From Oscheius dolichura (lineage: Eukaryota > Nematoda > Chromadorea > Rhabditida > Rhabditidae), in NCBI GenBank assembly GCA_932521035.1, contig OW051492.1, positions 7,564,001-7,628,000 of the forward strand: a stretch of DNA of 64,000 nucleotides. The letters are read 5' to 3'. The translations under genes and the position numbers were made by a program. Shown piece by piece: positions 60,416-64,000 of this stretch. Position 1 is the first letter of the stretch. Every line of letters begins with the position of its first letter. The notes under the pieces were generated by a model. That model saw only the letters and a program-made list of their open reading frames with translations. It did no database searches and was not told the origin of the DNA.

Positions 60416-62116
60416 TTTCTGAAGGGGAGATAATATATCCCGATTATTAGAATGGATAAATGTGTGTAGAATGAGGCGGTAAAGTGTCAAAAAGAATAAG
60501 AAAAAGAGAGAAAATGAACGAGAGCCGAAGCGAACGAATCCGAGTCCCGGAGCTTTAAACAAATATTACAACGCGGTCCTCCCCTCGTGGCGGAGGACAG
60601 AGCCGGACTTGACCACTTCCAGGAGGAACTGTCCAAACCACAAGGGGGAACAGATGGATGAGTACTGCTTTTTAGGCTTTTATAAAAGTTCTTCGATACT
60701 CCAGAATGGAAGGAAAGAGAAACACCAGAACTGGACTCTCTGACAGTTCTCAGGTGTGCCCGCACTCGTAAAGCCTCGGCAGTTGAATTCTTTTTCACGG
60801 GGGGCGCTATAGAAAGCAGACGAGCCGGCTGTCATTTGGGGCTGCTCCGTGTCCTCTCCCAGGAATACTGTGGTTTTAGTCAATTGGTAAGTTCTTTGAG
60901 GACAAAAAGAATAAACTAGTCCGTTTCAGCCAGATTATGGTCCTAGGAAAAGGCATAGCGACGAAGGACTTCTAGGGATCATATCTTCAACATCTGGGAG
61001 TCTCCCTTTTTATTCTCTCCCAGGAGATTTTGGTATAAATAATAAATAATATTCTTTACCCTTCATTTTTTGCCAACGACTCCTTCCCGAAGGAACAAAT
61101 AACATCGTTGTCAATGAACTCAAAATTTCCGCCCATTCTTGTTCAAATGCCCTGTGGCCAGCTCGAGCGTTGTCGTCTGCGTCGTATTCTATTTTCTCGG
61201 TTTTGCTTCTTTCTGTTGTTTCTGTTGATGCAATTCGTAACTTTTTTCATATTTGTAATGGAAACATTCATAACATATGTAGAGATTGCAACAAATGCTG
61301 ATCGTTATAGCTACTAGACTCTATAACAGCGCAACTTGTAAGAGCCATTTTTTAAAGTCGTTGCTGTTTGGATATCCGTTATAATCTTGTTGTGGTGTAC
61401 CGCGTAACAGGTGTCGCTTGTACTTTTCTTCACTATTAGCTAGTTTTCATCGTGTTTTTAAAAACCTAGTGACTACTAACAGAACTTCAAACTTCTTGAT
61501 CAGTTGATATAAAAAGTTTGTTTGCTCTATGGAAATACCTGCGCCGCAGCATTTTCGCCTGGACGTCCCCATTGATTGCACCTCGTTTGCTGGACTTTAC
61601 CTTTTTAGTCGTGCAAATTCATTTTCTCGTTAGGTGTACTGCAGAGTATTTCTTTGTACTCAAGACACACTGCTTTTATATCTCTGCCAAGAGGTTATTT
61701 AGCTAAAGCTTGCATAGTCTTCTAATTGAATTTCTGCAATTTCACTATCAAAAATCTCACTCTCGCTTCCATCTGAAAACTTGATAGCCTTATCTCTTTC
61801 ATTGACGTATAATTTGTTCGTGTTCTGCCTTGCCTTGGATAATTCCGAACTTTTAGCTTTTGCTCATTCAGTCGCCACGGCAGCCGCTCGTTGGAGAGAG
61901 CTTCCGCGAACTTCTACGGTAAATTCTTACAATATGTTGTTTTTTAGTTTGTTTGGAAAAGCGGAAGCTTTCTCATACACATTTACTACTAATTTCAATT
62001 TCTGTGTATTTTTATAATTGGATTTTTTGCGAACAGCACTTTTTTAATTTCTTTTTAAGACCGATTCGGGTACCGATCAAAGCGACGCGTCAGCACCAAC
62101 AGCAGAAGGAGAAGAT
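60416..62116. other. Intergenic and 5' region between SMYD and CK2-beta genes
   Basis: Contains a decayed hairpin arm at about 60759-60782 (CACTCGTAAAGCCTCGGCA). Composition turns AT-leaning after about 60.9 kb. A possible 5' exon of CK2-beta ends at a GTAAATT donor near 61919 and joins an acceptor at about 62060; the sequence after it is in frame with the CK2-beta ATG. Confidence 0.4.
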
Positions 62117-63801
62117 ATGAGTAGTTCAGAAGAAGTTAGCTGGATTACGTGGTTTTGTGGCCTGCGTGGCAATGAGTTCTTTTGCGAGGTTTGTACTATT
62201 TGGTTGATTTTTTAGCACCATCATCCAATAGAGAACATAATTGACTCTTGGAACATAACTTAATTCTAAATTCCATCCTCTTTTGGAGAATTATAAAATA
62301 ATTAGGAATGACCTGTAAACGCCAACTATTTTTCAGGTGGATGAGGAGTATATTCAAGACCGTTTCAATCTGACTGGTTTGAATGAACAAGTTCCGAAAT
62401 ATCGTCAAGCTCTTGATATGATCTTAGATTTGGAGCCTGGTAATTCTTGCCTATAGCTACTATATTATATTTAGAAGATGATCTCGAAGACAACCCCACT
62501 AATACCGATCTCGTTGAACAGGCTGCTGAGATGTTGTATGGACTTATTCATGCTCGTTACATTCTGACTAATCGTGGTATTTCTCAGGTTTATAAGCACC
62601 GAAATTATATTTATTTTCCATTTTAGATGGTAGAGAAATGGCGTGATCAAGATTTCGGAGTCTGTCCTCGTGTTTATTGTGAGAATCAAGCCATGCTTCC
62701 AATTGGACTTTCGGATGTTCCTGGCGAAGCAATGGTTAAACTCTACTGTCCTCGTTGCTGTGACGTGTAAGTTTTTTTTTGCAGTTTACTTTGTATGAAC
62801 GATGTTTAGCTTTGTTCCTCGTTCTTCTCGTCACCAGCATACTGATGGTAGTTATTTTGGAACTGGATTCCCTCACATGTTGTTCTTTGTTCATCCTGAG
62901 ATCCGCCCTAAGAGGCCTGCTACTCAGTTTGTTCCTAAGTGAGTTTTTCTTTTTTTTCACTTTAGGTGAATGCCGTCCGTTTTATATCTTATTCTTCAGA
63001 CTCTATGGATTCAAGATTCATCCTACTGCTTACCAGTTGCAGTACAATCATAACAATCCGGTTAGTCTTACCATCATTTAAAGGGACACTGACACACTTT
63101 TTCTGCGCAACGACACGCGTTACGGTAGCGCCGCGCGCGCGTTTCAAATGTGAATTTTTCAAACAGCATTTTTTTCGTTTTTTTCTGCTTTTTTATACTT
63201 TTTTATACAAAGCTACCTATTCTGAAAAAAAGGTTGAACATAGGAAATTCGAATTTTGAACGATATTATTATTTCCCATTGAATATGTGACAATATTTAG
63301 CCTGTTTCTAATGTGAAAAGTAATCAATACCTAAATATTGCTGCATATGCAGTGGATAACAATAATAACATGCAAAAATATAAGGAAAAAACTTACTTGA
63401 ATTTGCTTCTTCTCTCGGTAGCTTTCTTCTGCTCGACTTCCATTCTTTTCTTCTCCCGATTTCCTTCAATTGTCTCCTGCATTCTCCTGTTGATCCTGTA
63501 AAAAAGGGGAAATAAGTTTGAGAATGATGAAGCAAATGAAAAATAAGTTAAAAAAAGAACAAACAATGTTATAAAGAGAATATTGAGTTGCTATAACATA
63601 ATCCACGATATCAATTTAGTATATACATCAATTTCAAATTATAACACACAATAAAAAGGCAAAATAACAAAAAGAAAATGGGTAGAATCATTGTAGAGGT
63701 CAACTTTTTTTAATGTAATCTTTCTTTTTCAGCAAGGTAATCAGGCTGCCGCCGAGGAGGGAGCTCAGCCTCGTGAATTCGCCAATGCATACGGCTTGTA
63801 A
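62117..63801 (+). CDS. kin-10: Casein kinase 2 regulatory subunit beta
   Basis: Seven exons: 62117-62188, 62337-62439, 62475-62587, 62627-62766, 62810-62938, 63000-63060 and 63733-63801 (TAA). It starts with the autophosphorylation-type [20 protein letters not shown]. The acidic loop is [13 protein letters not shown], and the zinc finger has [18 protein letters not shown] and [11 protein letters not shown] (four cysteines). The dimer surface includes [18 protein letters not shown], then [16 protein letters not shown], and a C-terminal tail ends REFANAYGL. Complete at about 228 residues. The last intron (63061-63732) is more than ten times longer than most others in the gene. An in-frame acidic segment before the ATG (62060-62116) could extend the N-terminus if an upstream start exists. 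It stabilises the CK2 holoenzyme. Confidence 0.92.
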
Positions 63802-64000
63802 AAAGCTAAAACGTTGTTCTCTAGACATTTTTCTACCATTATTTTCCACTTGTAATTTTCGTCAATGAATTTTTGTATACTGTTAGGGCATTTCATTTTC
63901 TTTCTTCACATTGATTTTGGTTGATCAGAATTGCTTTTTTGTCTCCTTATCATCGGTCAACTGCTTTCCCAATTTCCTCCTCGCAGTTCCACCGATAGCC
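63802..64000. other. 3' flank of CK2-beta to the window edge
   Basis: AT-rich 3' UTR-like sequence; no gene visible before the edge. Confidence 0.4.

Overview
This is a nuclear, gene-dense eukaryotic window, most likely from a nematode. Many introns are only about 35-60 bp, with GT donors and pyrimidine-rich (T)TTCAG or TTTTAG acceptors. Several genes carry an acceptor-like site a few bases before the start codon, which fits spliced-leader trans-splicing. Gene content agrees: an avr-14-type glutamate-gated chloride channel and a zinc carboxypeptidase with a C-terminal ShKT domain. All identifications come from reading translated exons by eye; no database search was possible, and exon borders are inferred from splice sites and phase.

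Layout: 0-1 kb, last exons of a nuclear-looking gene (+). 1.8-6.1 kb, FERM protein with C-terminal membrane anchor (-). 8.1-10.4 kb, nicotinic-like Cys-loop receptor (-). 10.4-15.7 kb, pyrimidine-rich non-coding DNA with a MITE at 14.2 kb. 15.7-19.1 kb, GluCl channel with two alternative membrane cassettes (+). 19.2-21.0 kb, GLD-2-like poly(A) polymerase (-). 21.7-24.4 kb, tyrosyl-tRNA synthetase with two tandem catalytic folds (+), convergent with a small tail-anchored protein. 26.7-28.8 kb, ubiquitin cluster (-): a ubiquitin-like relic with an EEVD tail, a ubiquitin with a 10-residue extension and a one-unit ubiquitin, interrupted by a 557-bp copy of the gene at the left edge. 29.6-32.3 kb, tyrosine kinase (+). 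33.0-36.6 kb, small EGF protein, a frameshifted membrane-protein paralogue and an unassigned gene. 37.3-39.8 kb, MFSD8/CLN7-like transporter (+). 40.0-45.3 kb, ANKRD49-like (-), UBE2K-like, ASPM-like and membrane paralogue (+). 47.0-49.4 kb, carboxypeptidase (+). 49.9-51.1 kb, KGD4/MRPS36-like (+). 51.3-57.8 kb, CCP1-like deglutamylase (+). 58.0-60.4 kb, SMYD-type SET/MYND protein (-). 62.1-63.8 kb, casein kinase 2 beta (+).

The genes form no single pathway; this is an ordinary mixed neighbourhood of housekeeping and neuronal genes. Three features run through it. First, base composition switches sharply between GC-rich blocks (about 2.3-18, 29-38.8, 44.7-49.4 and 51.7-60.9 kb) and AT-leaning blocks, with several switches inside single genes. 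Second, introns and spacers of GC-rich blocks are pyrimidine-rich on the sense strand. Third, a short hairpin repeat family (68-87 bp, 21-bp arms) is scattered through the GC-rich blocks. The strongest candidates for follow-up are the tandem TyrRS, the EEVD-tailed ubiquitin-like relic, the GluCl cassette exons, the hairpin family and the composition mosaic.
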